Source: DATMBL01 sp050735975 (GTDB taxonomy: Bacteria > Desulfobacterota > Binatia > UBA9968). From it: a stretch of DNA of 15,657 nucleotides. Under the pieces are notes generated by a model. That model did not search any database, had not been told where the DNA came from, and saw only the letters and a program-made list of their open reading frames with translations. The translations under genes were made by a program, and so were the position numbers. The DNA lies in the NCBI GenBank assembly GCA_050735975.1, contig JBOHVS010000359.1, positions 1-15,657 on the forward strand, read 5' to 3'. Below, piece after piece: positions 13,355 through 15,657 of the stretch; within the stretch, counting starts at the first letter, position 1, and each line of letters begins with the position of its first letter.

Positions 13355-14134
13355 TCAACCACCGTTCTCGGAAGATGCTTGCCGGGTGAAGAACTGCCGC
13401 ACCTCGGGATTGTCGCTGTAATCGCGCAAATCCTGCGGTCTTCCCATGGCGACAATTCCTTTGTTTTGTTTATCTAACATAATGACCCGATCCGCAATTG
13501 CGAAAATGCTGGGCAGCTCGTGGGTTACGACAACGAAGGTGATCTTCAAGCTTTTCGCCAGGCTGAGGACCAGCTGATCCAAGGCAGCCGATGTAACGGG
13601 GTCCAGACCGGCGGACAACTCGTCCAGAAAGAGCAGCCGGGGATCGAGCGCCATCGCGCGCGCGATGGCCGCGCGTTTTTGCATCCCACCGCTGAGCTCC
13701 GACGGCATGAGATCGGCCACGCCCCCTAAACCGACCCGTTGCAGCTTCATCATCGCGATCAGCCGAATCGCGTCCGGTGGGAGGTCGGTGAACTCTTCCA
13801 ATGGAAGGGAGACGTTGGCGAGCAGCGTCATGGAGCCGAACAAAGCCCCGCTCTGGTACATAACGCCGAACGTTCTCAGGATTTGACGCCGCTCGTCCCC
13901 TTCCGCCGCCGCGATGTCTTTGCCGTCGATCAGGATCTTGCCGGCTGCCGGCTTGTAGAGGCCGATCATATGTTTCAGCAGTGTGCTCTTGCCGGAGCCG
14001 GAGCCGCCCAAAATAACAAACACTTCACCCGCGTAGACTTCAAAGTTGACATGAGCCAGAATAACCTTCCCGTCGTAGGCCGCGGTGAAATCCTCCACCC
14101 GGATGATCGCTTCGCGCTCCGAACTCATCGTCAT
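13355..14134 (-). CDS. mlaF: ABC transporter ATP-binding protein, MlaF-like
   Basis: This 259-residue cytoplasmic ATPase powers the MCE transporter. Walker A is GGSGSGKST (43-51), the Q-loop glutamine is in MYQSGALF (92-99), the signature is LSGGM (147-151), Walker B is LLFLDE (167-172) and the switch histidine is in THEL (204-207). YQSGALFGSMT is characteristic of the MlaF/Ttg2A/Mkl group. The usual DEPSAGLDP reads DELSAGLDP here, a Pro-to-Leu change that leaves the catalytic Glu172 in place. The start is ATG at 14134, directly after the TGA stop of mlaE (TGAATG); a second ATG two codons later is possible. The C-terminal 25 residues form a short tail, which in MlaF can contact a neighbouring subunit. 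Confidence 0.96.
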   Translation of the reverse strand: MTMSSEREAIIRVEDFTAAYDGKVILAHVNFEVYAGEVFVILGGSGSGKSTLLKHMIGLYKPAAGKILIDGKDIAAAEGDERRQILRTFGVMYQSGALFGSMTLLANVSLPLEEFTDLPPDAIRLIAMMKLQRVGLGGVADLMPSELSGGMQKRAAIARAMALDPRLLFLDELSAGLDPVTSAALDQLVLSLAKSLKITFVVVTHELPSIFAIADRVIMLDKQNKGIVAMGRPQDLRDYSDNPEVRQFFTRQASSENGG

Positions 14135-15271
14135 TCAAACTCCGAGGTAGTAGTAAACCACTGAAAAAATCCCGTCGGTGACCGTGATCAGAATGATGCC
14201 GCTCACGACGGCGCTGGTGGTCGACTCTCCAACCGCTGTAGCGCCGGTTTTGGTTTCCAACCCGCGGAGGCAACCGATAGCGGCCACAAGAATTCCGAAT
14301 ACGAACGACTTTAACAGCCCGCCCAGCAGCGAGCCGTAAGTCACCGCATACTGGACCTGGTGAAAATAGGTAATCAAAGGGAATCCTAACGAGAGCATCA
14401 CCACCGCGCCTCCCACCAGACCTATGAGATCGGCAAATACCGTAAGCAGCGGAGTCATGATGACGGCGGCAGTCACGCGCGTCACCACTAGAAAACGAAT
14501 CGGATCGAGTCCCATCGTCTTCAGCGCGTCGATCTCTTCGCGGACCTTCATGGTTCCGAGTTCCGCGGCGAACGCCGAGCCCGAGCGGCCGGCCAGAATA
14601 ATCGCGGTCATCAACGGACCCAGCTCTCGCAGCATGGAAAGACCGATGAGGTTGGCCACGAAAATTTCAGCGCCGAACTGGCGCAACGGAATGGCCGCCT
14701 GAAACGCCATAATGAGGCCCATGAGAAAGCTCACCAGCGCCACGATCGGCAACGCATTCACGCCCGTCGCCTCGGCCACTTGCACCGTATCCCCCCAGCG
14801 CACGCCGCGCGGGTGAAGCGCAGCCTGCAACAGCGCCGCGGACAACTCGCCCACGAAACTGATCAAGGTGCGAATATCCGCCCAAATCCCGACAACTGCT
14901 TCCCCAAGCTCCTCCGCAATGTTCTTTGCCCGCGGTCGCCGGCCTTCCAATCGCGCGAGATCACCGGGGTCCCACTCCTGCAAAAGCTCCTGAAACTCGG
15001 CGCGCAGCCCGCGGATTTCGAGATGTCCTCCGGACCTTTGCTGCCCTTGGCGCAGCCGGATCAGTAGCGCGATGCCGGATCCGTCGCAGTAGTCGATTCC
15101 TGAAGCGTCGAGAACCACGGTCGAGGCTCTCGCGCCGGCCACCGCTGCGGTCGCGCGGCGCCAGATCTTCCCCGTGCTGCCCGAATCCAGGCGGCCGGAG
15201 ATCGACAATACATACGCCCCGTCGCGAATTCCCTCTTCGCGCAGGACCACGGAAGAAGACGAGGATGACAA
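14135..15271 (-). CDS. mlaE: STAS domain-MlaE permease fusion
   Basis: This 378-residue inner-membrane permease carries an N-terminal STAS domain fused to MlaE. Residues 8-110 are STAS: DGAYVLSISGRLDSGST and VVLDASGIDYCDGSGIALL (52-70), with Ser65 at the position of the conserved Ser/Thr. Residues about 125-378 are MlaE, with the family core RELGPLMTAIILAGRSG (215-231) and AELGTMKVREEIDALKTMG (236-254) and about five or six hydrophobic segments, ending in TDGIFSVVYYYLGV. In E. coli the STAS protein MlaB is separate; here the fusion supplies it in cis. The start is probably TTG at 15269-15271: the in-frame TAG of the upstream MFS gene lies eight codons before it and a GGCGGA-like Shine-Dalgarno precedes it. 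Residues 2-7 are six consecutive serines. A GTG at 15250 is the alternative. Confidence 0.95.
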   Translation of the reverse strand: MSSSSSSVVLREEGIRDGAYVLSISGRLDSGSTGKIWRRATAAVAGARASTVVLDASGIDYCDGSGIALLIRLRQGQQRSGGHLEIRGLRAEFQELLQEWDPGDLARLEGRRPRAKNIAEELGEAVVGIWADIRTLISFVGELSAALLQAALHPRGVRWGDTVQVAEATGVNALPIVALVSFLMGLIMAFQAAIPLRQFGAEIFVANLIGLSMLRELGPLMTAIILAGRSGSAFAAELGTMKVREEIDALKTMGLDPIRFLVVTRVTAAVIMTPLLTVFADLIGLVGGAVVMLSLGFPLITYFHQVQYAVTYGSLLGGLLKSFVFGILVAAIGCLRGLETKTGATAVGESTTSAVVSGIILITVTDGIFSVVYYYLGV

Positions 15272-15295
15272 CTTAGTTCCGCCTTTCGAGGTATT

Positions 15296-15657
15296 CTAGC
15301 ATGTTATGGTAGGAGACTGCCTTAGCTTCCTCGGAGTACGGACGAATAGAACCAACACGGCCGAAAGCAGTAAGGCGGCAATGAACAGCACAAACGAAAC
15401 CGCATAGCTTCCGGTAGCGTCGAACAGAAAGCCGAAAAATGGCGCGCCGGCCGCCCCGAACGTGTGCGTGACCAGGACGCCCAATCCGCGCACCCTCCCT
15501 AACGAAAGCCTCCCGTAATAATTAGCCCAAATCAACTCCTGCAAAATCCAACTTCCGCCAAGCCCGATCCCGTACAGAAAGAATCCCGCATAAACCAAAC
15601 CAACGCGCGCTGACGCGATCGCGATCGTTAAACCGGCGCTTTGAATTAAACACTTAA
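15296..15657 (-). CDS. MFS transporter, C-terminal part (5' end beyond window)
   Basis: The minus strand is open from the right edge to a TAG at 15296-15298, giving the last 120 residues of a membrane protein. Four hydrophobic segments are visible: AGLTIAIASARVGLVYAGFF, then GLGGSWILQELIWANYYG, GVLVTHTFGAAGAPFFGFLFD and YAVSFVLFIAALLLSAVLVLF. The DATGSYAVSF stretch following FGFLFD, and the cytoplasmic RTPRKLRQ tail, are typical of TM10-TM12 of MFS_1 carriers such as monocarboxylate/OFA-like transporters. An internal TTG at 15598 is not a real start because the frame continues upstream. The stop lies 24 bases before the mlaE TTG, so the gene may be the leading member of the mla transcription unit, or merely adjacent. 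The substrate is unknown. Confidence 0.82.
   Translation of the reverse strand, partial: KCLIQSAGLTIAIASARVGLVYAGFFLYGIGLGGSWILQELIWANYYGRLSLGRVRGLGVLVTHTFGAAGAPFFGFLFDATGSYAVSFVLFIAALLLSAVLVLFVRTPRKLRQSPTITC

Overview
The window is about 58% GC by impression and reads as a chromosome segment of a Gram-negative bacterium. It encodes a SurA-like periplasmic foldase, an MCE/Mla-type lipid transport operon with a lipoprotein, and a TTG-tolerant gene set. The mfd-then-SurA gene order and the STAS-MlaE fusion with MlaF, MlaD and an ABC auxiliary lipoprotein are what I would expect of Deltaproteobacteria or a related uncultured lineage (Binatia-, Rokubacteria- or NC10-like). This placement is inference from gene content only.

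Layout, left to right. Positions 1-1262 (minus): the N-terminal 420 residues of a secreted SurA-type peptidyl-prolyl isomerase, running off the left edge. Positions 1432-4992 (minus): full-length Mfd transcription-repair coupling factor, coupled through a 4-base ATGA overlap to an upstream DUF309 protein (4989-5354). Positions 5524-6765 or 6810 (minus): an MFS transporter, divergent from a FumR-like FAD oxidoreductase (6971-8446, plus). Positions 8945-11347 (plus): a cytoplasmic-looking molybdopterin (bis-MGD) oxidoreductase with one 4Fe-4S motif. Positions 15271-11613 (minus): a tight mlaE(STAS)-mlaF-mlaD-auxiliary lipoprotein operon. Positions 15296-15657 (minus): the C-terminal end of another MFS transporter, 24 bases upstream of mlaE and entering from the right edge.

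How the genes may work together. DUF309-Mfd (and possibly SurA) look like a housekeeping unit for DNA repair and envelope protein folding. The MFS transporter, FAD oxidoreductase and molybdenum enzyme look like accessory catabolic or respiratory functions of unknown substrate; no electron-transfer or membrane-anchor subunit is encoded beside either oxidoreductase. The Mla-like operon should form an inner-membrane ABC importer/exporter for phospholipid or another hydrophobic substrate, with MlaD as the periplasmic MCE ring and the lipoprotein as outer-membrane or periplasmic partner.

The least explained signal is intergenic. Nearly every real gap carries short degenerate tandem repeats of period 6 (AGGTTN/AGGCTN) or period 7 (YTCGAAC; TTTGCAN), often at or just after stop codons and often arranged as inverted pairs. 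The 498-base gap before the molybdenum enzyme also holds an inverted pair of 37-base REP-like hairpins plus two copies of a 16-base repeat from a second, GGGACAGGCA-type family. I see no CRISPR array, RNA gene, insertion sequence, phage or defence system in the window.
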